Shown here: piece by piece, positions 54,584 through 62,411 of the stretch
How positions within the stretch are numbered: the stretch's first letter is position 1
Layout: each line of letters begins with the position of its first letter
NCBI RefSeq assembly: GCF_040829825.1
Contig: NZ_JBFOLH010000003.1
Length of the DNA stretch: 64,000 nt
DNA from: Leadbetterella sp040829825
Lineage (GTDB): Bacteria; Bacteroidota; Bacteroidia; Cytophagales; Spirosomataceae
Reading direction: 5' to 3' (one strand)
The notes under the pieces: generated by a model
Told to the model about the DNA's origin: nothing
Database searches by the model: none
The model's input: only the letters and a program-made list of their open reading frames with translations
Program-made: the position numbers and the translations under genes

Positions 54584-54591
54584 TATATTTG
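54584..54591 (+). promoter_or_regulatory. Putative -7 element of the leucyl aminopeptidase promoter
   Basis: TATATTTG is an exact TAnnTTTG match, 23 bp before the ATG at 54615. It lies 17 bp after the HNH stop, so the aminopeptidase gene is probably transcribed on its own. The -33 region is unclear. Confidence 0.45.
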
Positions 54592-54614
54592 TACCCTGAT
54601 CAAAACGCAATACA

Positions 54615-56000
54615 ATGAACTTTTTTATTCCTGTCTTTGAAGGAGCTGACACCGCTTCTGTTTTATCCTCGTCTGCTTATTTTGAAAACTTTAGCGGGAA
54701 AGCGGGGGAGCAGGTGTTTTATATTGATGCTGACGGAAACCGGCATTATGTATTGGGCCTGGGGAATAAAAAAGACGGCACATCGGTGATCCGGGCGGTC
54801 AGAAGCTTTTTTTACAAGCAGAAGGCCCGGTTGAAAGGCAAAGTGACGGTTAAGCTTACGGGGGAAGAAATGACGGGATATGTATCGGAAATCAGCCAGG
54901 GCATTTACCTCGGGCAGTACGAGATAGGTGTGCTGAAGAACAGGAACGACCGGAAGCCGGACTGGTACGATGAGGCGCCCGGCTTTGCTTTCGGGATCCC
55001 GGTAGCGGAGGCGGCCATTTTAAAAGGGCGTTATTTTGCCGAAGCCCAGATGCGGATCATGAAATGGGGCGACGCACCCGGTAATTATAAAACGCCGCAG
55101 ATCCTGGCCCAATGGATCACAGAAGCCGGAAAGCAAAGCGGCTACGGGGTGGAGGTATACGATGCAAAGGCCTGTGAAACGCTGGGCATGCATGCCCTGC
55201 TGGGTGTAGGCCGGGGCAGCCGTGAGAATCCGCCCCTGTTCTGTATCCTGAAATACAGCCATCCGGAAGCGCGGAAAACCATCGGGCTGGTGGGCAAAGG
55301 CGTGACGTTTGATACCGGCGGCGTTTCACTAAAGCCCGGCGATAACATGAATTACATGAAGTCAGATATGGGCGGGGCGGCGGCCGTGGCCGGCACGATA
55401 GAAATGGCGGCGAAATTAAAACTTCCCGTTAACCTCATCGGGGCCATTCCCATCACGGAAAACTGTATCGACAGCTATGCCATCAAGCCGGGAGATGTGA
55501 TCGGCTCGTATTCAGGGAAAACCATAGAAGTGATCAACACCGATGCGGAAGGGCGGCTGATCCTGGCCGATGCCCTGAGCTACATAACCGATCATTTCAA
55601 AACCGATGTTTTAATTGACCTGGCTACGCTTACGGGCAATGCCATCATGGCCCTGGGTTATAAGGCAGCGGCCCTGATCTCGCCCAATGACAGCCTGGCC
55701 GGCGATCTTTTTTCTTCGGGGCTCAGCACCGGTGAGAAAGTATGGCGGATGCCGCACTGGGACGACTACAAAGATGCGCTTAAATCAGATATTGCCGATC
55801 TGAAGAACCTGGCCGGCTCCCCGATCGGAGGGGCCATCAATGCGGCTAAATTCCTGGAAGAATTCACGCGTGAGCACCCGGCATGGGCGCATCTTGATAT
55901 TGCCGGCACGGCCTTTGCCGACTCCGACTTCGGATCCATGAAATCGGCCACCGGCTATGGAATAAGGCTGCTGGTAGATTACCTGCAGAAGGTGCAATAA
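54615..56000 (+). CDS. Leucyl aminopeptidase (M17 family)
   Basis: The 461-residue protein has the M17 metal-binding signatures GKGVTFDTGGVSLKPGDNM, the catalytic YMKSDMGGAAAVAGT and the family signature NTDAEGRLILADAL (about residue 310). It removes N-terminal residues from peptides in the cytoplasm using two metal ions. The length is slightly below the E. coli enzyme. The 3' end of the gene is itself one arm of a 15-bp inverted repeat. Confidence 0.95.
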   Translation: MNFFIPVFEGADTASVLSSSAYFENFSGKAGEQVFYIDADGNRHYVLGLGNKKDGTSVIRAVRSFFYKQKARLKGKVTVKLTGEEMTGYVSEISQGIYLGQYEIGVLKNRNDRKPDWYDEAPGFAFGIPVAEAAILKGRYFAEAQMRIMKWGDAPGNYKTPQILAQWITEAGKQSGYGVEVYDAKACETLGMHALLGVGRGSRENPPLFCILKYSHPEARKTIGLVGKGVTFDTGGVSLKPGDNMNYMKSDMGGAAAVAGTIEMAAKLKLPVNLIGAIPITENCIDSYAIKPGDVIGSYSGKTIEVINTDAEGRLILADALSYITDHFKTDVLIDLATLTGNAIMALGYKAAALISPNDSLAGDLFSSGLSTGEKVWRMPHWDDYKDALKSDIADLKNLAGSPIGGAINAAKFLEEFTREHPAWAHLDIAGTAFADSDFGSMKSATGYGIRLLVDYLQKVQ

Positions 56001-56018
56001 AGGTGCACCTTCTGCAGG
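55982..56018. terminator. 15-bp perfect inverted repeat spanning the aminopeptidase stop codon
   Basis: CCTGCAGAAGGTGCA (55982-55996) is exactly complemented at 56004-56018 with a 7-base loop that includes the TAA stop. It lies between convergent genes and would form a very stable hairpin in either transcript. There is no following T-run, so it is not a classical intrinsic terminator; a protective 3' end or factor-assisted stop is possible. Confidence 0.6.
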
Positions 56019-56025
56019 AAGCCGC

Positions 56026-56574
56026 TTATTTGAAAGTATAAAATACCCCGAAGCTGGTGTTATTGGCCAGTGATCCGCTTAATGAAAACTGGGTAATTTC
56101 AGCAATCCGGCTAAAACTGGCACCGGCATATCCCAGGCTGGCAGTCAGCATGAAATGGTTTGAGAAATTATACATAAACCTCAGGGGAGTGACATAAGCA
56201 CCTATGTAGACCCCTTTGGAATCCCCGAAAGCGGCCTGAGCCGTTCCGCCAAAATTAGGGGCGAGGTAAAATCTTTCCACCAATGGAATAAATTTTCCGA
56301 ATTCTACGGCCGGCCCTACCCGGAAGGTCTGATTAGTTATGTTATTATATTCCTGTGTGGAGCCGGTAAAATGACCTCCCCAGGCCAGGTAAGTATTATT
56401 TGCCCGTATTTTTCCGTAGAGCAGTGAAGCATCGTACGTATTGTTTGTAGCGGTTTCACCGGAATTGACATTGATTCCCAGAGAACCCCGAATGATTTTC
56501 CTGCCGGCCAGATCCTGCGCCTGCAGGCTTAAGCAGGAGACCAGTAAAAGAAAAGAAATAGTAAGTGTTTTCAT
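56026..56574 (-). CDS. Predicted small outer-membrane beta-barrel protein
   Basis: The 182-residue protein has a signal peptide ending SLQAQ. About eight alternating strands follow (TYLAWGGHFTGSTQEYNN, GVYIGAYVTPLRFMYNF, HFMLTASLGYAGASF), and it ends in NTSFGVFYTFK with a near-terminal aromatic. It resembles the OmpW/porin-like outer-membrane beta-barrel families of Bacteroidota. No specific function can be assigned. Confidence 0.75.
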   Translation of the reverse strand: MKTLTISFLLLVSCLSLQAQDLAGRKIIRGSLGINVNSGETATNNTYDASLLYGKIRANNTYLAWGGHFTGSTQEYNNITNQTFRVGPAVEFGKFIPLVERFYLAPNFGGTAQAAFGDSKGVYIGAYVTPLRFMYNFSNHFMLTASLGYAGASFSRIAEITQFSLSGSLANNTSFGVFYTFK

Positions 56575-56715
56575 AAGAACGATTCATTTAAATGTTGAAT
56601 TATTACATCTTTGACCTGATTTTAAGCAGGAGGGTTTAAATGCTCTTTAAAAAATCACCGCCTTTTATACCTTTTTCCTGCCGGAGAACGTTAATTTCCA
56701 TATCGATTCCGGCCT

Positions 56716-57747
56716 ATGCGCGCTTTCCTGATCTTTTTTCTTGTTGCTTTCCCGGGGATAAACAGCTTTTGCCAGAACGCTGAAATAGTAGTGGGAAACA
56801 GCTATTTCGGCACCACTATTAATGAAAAGGAGATTTGTGACCGGGTGGCTTTTACCACCCGCCCGGAGGTGACCATGGCCGTAGAGAACATTGTGAAGCG
56901 CTCGGGCCTGAAGCAGAACTTCTATGTAATGGAGTGCCCCAATACCGACAATTGCTTTGCGGCCACCCGTAACGGTGAAAGGCTCATTGTGTACGATGCC
57001 CGTTTCTTTAACCGGCTCAATACGGTGACCAGAACCGACTGGGCGGCATTGAGCATCCTGGCGCATGAGATCGGGCACCACCTGCAGGGGCACACCATTA
57101 AAAGCGGTGGCTCTGATCATAACCGCGAGCTGGAAGCCGACGAATTCAGCGGCTTTGTGATGTACCAGATGGGGGCCACGCTGGCCGAGGCACAGTCAGC
57201 CATTCAAAGCGTTACCACAGAATATGCCACGAGCTCGCACCCCCCGAGAAGCGTAAGGCTGAAAGCAATAGAAACCGGGTATACCAATGCCCGCGAGCTG
57301 TACCCGGGAGTTACCGCTGCCACAGATGCCCCGGTAACGGTAGCAAAGGAAATGAAAACAGGATGCATAGCAGGCAATTGCACAGAGGGGCGCGGTACCG
57401 CCATTAACTCGCGTACATTTGAGCGGTACGAAGGCGACTGGCACCTGGGCAAACGGCATGGCTACGGACGGGAATTTTCGGAAGACGGGCAGCTCACCTA
57501 CATCGGCGGTTTTGAGACAGGTAAATATTCAGGGAACGGAATTTTATTTCTGAGCAACGGCGACCGCTATGAAGGCGGATTCCGTAACGGTAAAATGCAC
57601 GGGAAGAACAGCCGGTATATCTTCCGTAACGGGGATATTCTTACCATAAATTATGACCAGGGCCTTCGCCAGGGTTTCGGTATCCTGACCCGGAATTCGG
57701 GCGAGCAAAGCAATACCTATTTTAAAAATGACCGGCGAATTCATTAA
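56716..57747 (+). CDS. M48-like metallopeptidase with C-terminal MORN repeats
   Basis: The 343-residue protein has a signal peptide (to about NSFCQ). A metallopeptidase domain (about 40-195) carries the zinc motif SILAHEIGHHLQGH and the downstream ligand helix ELEADEFSGFV, as in the M48 family. The C-terminal part (about 230-343) has MORN repeats: YEGDWHLGKRHGYG, YIGGFETGKYSGNG and YEGGFRNGKMHGK. It could be an exported peptidase tethered to membrane lipids by the MORN part; the substrate is unknown. It is divergent from the barrel gene. Confidence 0.85.
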   Translation: MRAFLIFFLVAFPGINSFCQNAEIVVGNSYFGTTINEKEICDRVAFTTRPEVTMAVENIVKRSGLKQNFYVMECPNTDNCFAATRNGERLIVYDARFFNRLNTVTRTDWAALSILAHEIGHHLQGHTIKSGGSDHNRELEADEFSGFVMYQMGATLAEAQSAIQSVTTEYATSSHPPRSVRLKAIETGYTNARELYPGVTAATDAPVTVAKEMKTGCIAGNCTEGRGTAINSRTFERYEGDWHLGKRHGYGREFSEDGQLTYIGGFETGKYSGNGILFLSNGDRYEGGFRNGKMHGKNSRYIFRNGDILTINYDQGLRQGFGILTRNSGEQSNTYFKNDRRIH

Positions 57748-57762
57748 TCTGCCGCAGGAAAA

Positions 57763-57795
57763 TTGAATCGTACTTAATTTTTTGCTTTATATTTG
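57763..57795 (+). promoter_or_regulatory. Putative accD promoter
   Basis: TTG (57763-57765) and an exact TAnnTTTG element (TATATTTG, 57788-57795) are separated by 22 bp, within the spacing usual for Bacteroidota. The -7 element ends 24 bp before the accD ATG. Confidence 0.55.
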
Positions 57796-57819
57796 TTCCC
57801 CATTACCTTATCGTACGTT

Positions 57820-58671
57820 ATGTCGTGGTTTAGAAGAACAGAAAAAGGAATAAGTACTCCCACGGAGCTGAAGCGCGAAACCCCAGACGGTTTGTGGTAT
57901 CAGTGTCCGGAATGCAAAAACGTGGTTCAGACCCGTGAGCATCAGCAAAATGCCTATACATGCCCCAAGTGCAACTATCATGATAAGATAGGTTCAGAGG
58001 CGTATTTCACTATTCTTTTTGATGAGGGGAAATATACGGAGCTGGATAAAAATATGACTTCGGGTGACCCGCTGAATTTTGTAGACACCAAGGCCTATCC
58101 GGCACGGATCAAGGCCACCGTAGAGAAGACCGGCTTAAAGGATGCCTGCCGCACCGTATACGGCAAAATTAACGGGGTTAATTTTACGGTGTCTTGCATG
58201 GACTTCAGCTTTATAGGCGGATCTATGGGCTCTGTGGTGGGCGAAAAGATAGCACGCGGTATTGATCATGCGCTGAAGCATAAAACGCCTTTCCTGATGA
58301 TCTCCAAATCAGGCGGGGCCCGGATGATGGAAGCCGGTTTCTCCCTGATGCAGATGGCCAAGACGTCTGCCAAGCTGGCACTCCTGGATGAGGCAAAAAT
58401 TCCGTATATCTCCCTGCTGACTGATCCTACCACCGGTGGTGTAACGGCTTCATTTGCCATGCTGGGCGACCTGAACATAGCAGAACCGGGCTCACTGATC
58501 GGTTTTGCGGGCCCGAGAGTTATCAAAGAAACAATCGGGAAAGATCTTCCGAAAGGATTCCAGACCGCTGAGTTTGTGCTGGAGCACGGCTTCCTGGATT
58601 TTATTGTAGACAGGAAAGACCTGAAGAATGAGCTGTCGGCCGTGGTTACCCTGATGATGCAGAATTCCTGA
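57820..58671 (+). CDS. accD: Acetyl-CoA carboxylase carboxyltransferase subunit beta
   Basis: The 283-residue protein begins MSWFRRTEKGIS and has the AccD zinc ribbon CPECKNVVQTREHQ to CPKCNYH. The crotonase-like carboxyltransferase core includes GGARMMEAGFSLMQMAKTSA and TDPTTGGVTASFAMLGD, then PGSLIGFAGPRVI. With AccA, AccB and AccC it makes malonyl-CoA for fatty acid synthesis. The ATG at 57820 is taken over a TTG nine codons upstream. accA is not in the window. Confidence 0.97.
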   Translation: MSWFRRTEKGISTPTELKRETPDGLWYQCPECKNVVQTREHQQNAYTCPKCNYHDKIGSEAYFTILFDEGKYTELDKNMTSGDPLNFVDTKAYPARIKATVEKTGLKDACRTVYGKINGVNFTVSCMDFSFIGGSMGSVVGEKIARGIDHALKHKTPFLMISKSGGARMMEAGFSLMQMAKTSAKLALLDEAKIPYISLLTDPTTGGVTASFAMLGDLNIAEPGSLIGFAGPRVIKETIGKDLPKGFQTAEFVLEHGFLDFIVDRKDLKNELSAVVTLMMQNS

Positions 58672-58756
58672 AGGAGCCCGGACCAGTACCGGCAGCCCCT
58701 GCACAGGCAAGTGCGGCCAGCCGGAACGTTGCTCCTGTAAAAGCTCACAGCTCAGC

Positions 58757-59692
58757 ATGAAGATCGACCCTTTTATCCTGTTCCTGCTGGCGGTAGTGGG
58801 GTTAGCCTACTTCTTCCCGGGACCGGCGCACGTGCTCCCGCTCGATACCCTGGCCAGTGCGGGGATCTCCCTGGTATTTTTCTTTTACGGGCTAAAGCTG
58901 AGCCCGGCCGATATCCGTTCCGGCTTAAGTAACCCGAAGCTTCATTTGGTGATCCAGGTATTCACCTTTGTGGTGTTTCCACTGCTGGCGCTGGCGGTGA
59001 AGCCCTTTTTCTCTGCCAGAGAAATGTGGCTGGGATTGTTTTTCCTGGCGGCATTGCCGTCTACAGTCTCTTCATCGGTAGTGATGGTTTCCCTGGCCGG
59101 GGGCAATATTCCCGCAGCCATCTTTAACGCCAGCATTTCAGGGCTGATCGGCATTTTTATGACCCCGTTGTGGATGAGTCTTTTCCTGAAGGCCGGCGGC
59201 GGCGATATGTCGGCCATTTACCTGAAGCTTCTCTATGAGATCCTGCTTCCCATCAGTGCCGGGCTTCTTCTGCAGAAAAGACTGGCCGGAGCGGTGCATC
59301 AATTCAGGTCTTTCTTTACCCGGTTTGACCGGGCTGTTATATTGCTGGTGATTTACAATAGTTTTGTACACTCTTTTGAAAGCGGTATTTTCAGCAGCAT
59401 ACCGCCAGGCGATTTCTTTGTCTTGTGCGGGTGGGTGCTGTTGTTTTTCGGGATAATCTACGGGCTGATTTTCCTGGTTGCGGGGCAACTGGGCTTTAAC
59501 CGCGAAGACCGGATCACGGCCCTTTTCTGCGGCACCAAAAAGTCACTGGTGCACGGAACGGTCTTTTCCAAAGTTTTGTGGGGCGGTTCGGCTGTGGTGG
59601 GCATCATCCTGCTGCCGCTCATGCTGTTTCATGCATTGCAGATCCTGATTATCGGGTTTATTGCGGGCAAATATGCCCGCAATGCGTCCTGA
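58757..59692 (+). CDS. Bile acid:sodium symporter family transporter (YfeH-like)
   Basis: The 311-residue protein is strongly hydrophobic with about ten transmembrane segments. It matches the SBF-like group: FFFYGLKLSPADIRSGL, LFFLAALPSTVSSSVVMVSLAGGN and ALFCGTKKSLVHGTVFSKVL. The family includes YfeH and eukaryotic SLC10A7-like proteins; the transported solute is unknown. It stands 85 bp after accD and converges with the luciferase-like gene at 6 bp. Confidence 0.9.
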   Translation: MKIDPFILFLLAVVGLAYFFPGPAHVLPLDTLASAGISLVFFFYGLKLSPADIRSGLSNPKLHLVIQVFTFVVFPLLALAVKPFFSAREMWLGLFFLAALPSTVSSSVVMVSLAGGNIPAAIFNASISGLIGIFMTPLWMSLFLKAGGGDMSAIYLKLLYEILLPISAGLLLQKRLAGAVHQFRSFFTRFDRAVILLVIYNSFVHSFESGIFSSIPPGDFFVLCGWVLLFFGIIYGLIFLVAGQLGFNREDRITALFCGTKKSLVHGTVFSKVLWGGSAVVGIILLPLMLFHALQILIIGFIAGKYARNAS

Positions 59693-59698
59693 CGGCTC

Positions 59699-60736
59699 TT
59701 ACCCCGCGGCCAGTGCTTTTCTTACTTCCGGCGCTACTTTTGTGCCGAACAGCTCTATTGACCGCATCATCACGGAATGATCAGGAGCGCCTACATCCAT
59801 ATGGCCGATAAAGCGGGTCAGGCCAAACAGCTCATGCATATGCAGGATCTTGTCGGTTACGGCGGCCGGGTCGCCGATAAACAGGGCCCCGTCTCTGGAG
59901 CGGCCACCGTTATACTGGTGCCTGCTGTAAGGTGCCCAGCCCCGTGAAGCGCCGATGCGGTTCATCTGGACGGCATAATTCTCAAAATAGCCGTCACAAA
60001 CCTGTTCATCATCGCTGACGAGCGAGTGGGCGTGAATACCAACCTGCATTTTTTCAGGGGCATGTCCGTGCACCAGGTACTGTTCTTTATAAAAATCCAT
60101 TAAAGGCTTAAACTGGGCCGGCATTCCGCCAATAATGGCCAGGATCAGCGGCAGCCCGAGTTTTGCCGCCCGCAATACCGACTCGGGAGTTCCGCCTACC
60201 GCGATCCATACCGGAAGGCGGCCCTGGTGAACGGCACGGGGATAAACGGTCTGGTTGACCATGGGCGCGCGGAGCTTCCCCGACCACGTAACTTTTTCCT
60301 GCTCATTGATTTGGAGGAGGAGATCAAGCTTTTCTTCAAAGAGGGTATCGTAATCTTTCAGATCGTACCCGAAAAGCGGGAAAGATTCGATAAAGCTTCC
60401 TCTGCCGACACCGATCTCGGCCCTTCCGTTTGAGATCAGGTCGATCATGGAGAAATTCTGGTATACGTTAACGGGTTCGGCAGAGCTCAGCACGGTTACC
60501 GTACTCATCAGCTTTATGTTCCGGGTGACCGAAGCCGCTGCCGCCAGCAGGATCTCGGGTGACGATACCACGTAATCGGGCCGGTGGTGTTCACCCACAC
60601 CGAAAACATCCAGGCCCACCTCGTCTGCCAGCTTTATTTCTTCGAGAATCTCCCGGAGCTTTTGCCCCGGATCCTGGTATTTCCCGGTTATTTTATCGAT
60701 GGCAAGGTCGCCGAACATTCCTATTCCTAATTCCAT
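59699..60736 (-). CDS. LLM-class (luciferase-like) flavin-dependent oxidoreductase
   Basis: The 345-residue protein begins MELGIGMFGDLAID (a GTG six codons upstream is rejected) and has the bacterial-luciferase-like TIM barrel: EIKLADEVGLDVFGVGEHHRPDY, GRAEIGVGRGSFIESFPLFG and VWIAVGGTPESVLRAAKLGL. Such enzymes use reduced FMN or F420 for monooxygenation; the substrate is unknown. It is divergent from the RND operon. Confidence 0.92.
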   Translation of the reverse strand: MELGIGMFGDLAIDKITGKYQDPGQKLREILEEIKLADEVGLDVFGVGEHHRPDYVVSSPEILLAAAASVTRNIKLMSTVTVLSSAEPVNVYQNFSMIDLISNGRAEIGVGRGSFIESFPLFGYDLKDYDTLFEEKLDLLLQINEQEKVTWSGKLRAPMVNQTVYPRAVHQGRLPVWIAVGGTPESVLRAAKLGLPLILAIIGGMPAQFKPLMDFYKEQYLVHGHAPEKMQVGIHAHSLVSDDEQVCDGYFENYAVQMNRIGASRGWAPYSRHQYNGGRSRDGALFIGDPAAVTDKILHMHELFGLTRFIGHMDVGAPDHSVMMRSIELFGTKVAPEVRKALAAG

Positions 60737-60753
60737 TTTTCCCGTTTTTCCCA

Positions 60754-60761
60754 CAAAGGTA
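60754..60761 (-). promoter_or_regulatory. Putative -7 element of the luciferase-like oxidoreductase promoter
   Basis: TACCTTTG on the minus strand is an exact TAnnTTTG match, 17 bp before the ATG at 60736. It faces away from a second promoter whose -7 element lies about 45 bp to the right. Confidence 0.45.
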
Positions 60762-60784
60762 AGGTCTTGCAGAACTATATAGCA

Positions 60785-60814
60785 TTGATATATGATAAGA
60801 AAATACTATCTTTG
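60785..60814 (+). promoter_or_regulatory. Putative promoter of the RND efflux operon
   Basis: TTG (60785-60787) and an exact TATCTTTG element (60807-60814) are 19 bp apart, close to the best Bacteroidetes spacing. The -7 element ends 9 bp before the ATG of the small leader gene. No clear repressor palindrome is visible between the divergent promoters. Confidence 0.6.
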
Positions 60815-60823
60815 GCGGGTTGT

Positions 60824-61195
60824 ATGAGACAAACAGGCAGGTTTATTTCAAAGCTTTTCTGGCTACTGATGGCACTCCAGGTTCTTTGGGTGGGGTCAGA
60901 ATGCTCCGGGTTCCTGGAAGAGGAGCCCGTGTCGGGCTATACCCTGTCTGAAATAAAAATTCCGGCGTCTTCTTATCTCAAAAAAATCAGGACCCTGCCC
61001 GGTATTCCTGAAAAAATGACCCAGGAGGAGACGGTTGAGTACCCCGATTATGTGCCCTTAGGCCTGAATGGCCGTGCATCCCTGCCGCGTCATGCCCGGA
61101 TTTCTTCTGACAGAATAATTCCCTTTGAGGAGAGCAATCTCTCCCCGTTTTGCCCGGATCTGCATTCTCCGCCGCCGGAATCCCGTTTTTCCTAA
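60824..61195 (+). CDS. Hypothetical small exported or membrane-anchored protein
   Basis: This 123-residue product (MRQTGRFISKLFWLLMALQV at the start) has one hydrophobic segment near residues 9-24, then a Pro- and Glu-rich hydrophilic part without recognisable domains (GYTLSEIKIPASSYLKKI, ESNLSPFCPDLHSPPPES). I do not recognise a family. It is the first gene after a good promoter and precedes the RND adaptor gene by 92 bp, so it may be cotranscribed with the pump. Confidence 0.55.
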   Translation: MRQTGRFISKLFWLLMALQVLWVGSECSGFLEEEPVSGYTLSEIKIPASSYLKKIRTLPGIPEKMTQEETVEYPDYVPLGLNGRASLPRHARISSDRIIPFEESNLSPFCPDLHSPPPESRFS

Positions 61196-61287
61196 TTCTT
61201 TCCAGAACTCCCGCAGTTCTTTACAAGGTCAAAGCGCATAGCAATTGTTGTTTTGGCCCGTTTCACTATTTATTTTATTCATTTCTT

Positions 61288-62406
61288 ATGAAGAATTATA
61301 TTCTTATTACAGCTATAGCCCTGTTTGCGGTTTCCTGCTCAAAAGATAAGCAGAGAGAGACAGATCAGGCAGGGGAGGATAAATTCCCGGTAGCTCATCC
61401 TATCATTAAACCGGCCAATAACCGGTCTGAATTTGTGGCGGAAATTAACGCGAAGCAAAATGTGGAGATCCGTTCAAAGATACGGGGCTTTGTAGAGAAA
61501 GTGCTCGTTGACGAAGGACAATTCGTTAAAAACGGACAATTGCTGTTTTCTGTCAGCAACACTCTGCACCAGCAGGAACTGGCCAAGACCCAGGCCCAGG
61601 TGAAGATTGCCGAGGCCGAATTAAAAGCCATCAAACTGGAGCTGGAAAACTCCAAAAACCTTTTTGACAAAAATATTATTTCAAAGGCTGAGCTGGACCT
61701 GGCATCGGCACGTGTGGAAGCGGCCAATGCCAAAGTAGCCGAAACCCGTTCGGAAGAAGAAAGAGCCCGCCTGAATGTTTCTTTCTCGCAGATCCGGGCA
61801 CCTTTCGACGGCATTATCAACCGGATTCCCAACAAAGCGGGCAGCCTGGTAGAAGAAGGGGCCCTGCTCACGACTATCTCCAACAATGCCGAGGTGTATA
61901 CCTATTTCAATGTTTCAGAGAAAGATTACCTCGATTTCGTCCTTAACGAAGGGGAAGGTGTCGCCAGCGAAGTGACCCTTTCGCTGGCTAACGGAATGGA
62001 ATATCCGTATAAAGGGCGGATAGAAACGTCGGAAAGTGAATTTGACAGGAATACGGGGAACATTGCTTTCCGGGCACGTTTTCCTAACCCGGAGCGCCTT
62101 CTGAAGCACGGGGGAAGCGGAAAGGTGATCCTGGACAATACGATCCCGGATGCCATTCACGTTCCGCAGAGATCTACTTTTGAAGTGCAGGATAAGCTGT
62201 ATGTATATGTACTGGATGCGGAGAATGTACTGCAGCAACGCACCCTGCAGCCGGTGATGCGGGTACCGCACTATTACATTGTAGATGACGGGATTGCTCC
62301 CGGCGACAGGATCCTTTTTGAAGGAGTGCAGAATGTAAAAGCAGGACAAAAAATTACTGCGCAGCTGATCAGCAGGGAAGAAGTAGAGAAAAGAATTAAC
62401 CGGTAA
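61288..62406 (+). CDS. RND efflux periplasmic adaptor (membrane fusion) lipoprotein
   Basis: The 372-residue product begins MKNYILITAIALFAVSC, a lipoprotein signal with Cys17. It has the barrel-sandwich halves (VEIRSKIRGFVEKVLVDEGQ, then FSQIRAPFDGIINRI), a coiled-coil hairpin (about 85-160, rich in Ala, Glu and Lys) and a C-terminal beta-barrel with a membrane-proximal domain. It links the inner-membrane pump to a TolC-like channel. The permease gene starts 5 bp after its stop. The longer open frame from 61150 is rejected because it lacks the signal peptide at its start. Confidence 0.93.
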   Translation: MKNYILITAIALFAVSCSKDKQRETDQAGEDKFPVAHPIIKPANNRSEFVAEINAKQNVEIRSKIRGFVEKVLVDEGQFVKNGQLLFSVSNTLHQQELAKTQAQVKIAEAELKAIKLELENSKNLFDKNIISKAELDLASARVEAANAKVAETRSEEERARLNVSFSQIRAPFDGIINRIPNKAGSLVEEGALLTTISNNAEVYTYFNVSEKDYLDFVLNEGEGVASEVTLSLANGMEYPYKGRIETSESEFDRNTGNIAFRARFPNPERLLKHGGSGKVILDNTIPDAIHVPQRSTFEVQDKLYVYVLDAENVLQQRTLQPVMRVPHYYIVDDGIAPGDRILFEGVQNVKAGQKITAQLISREEVEKRINR

Positions 62407-62411
62407 GTATT

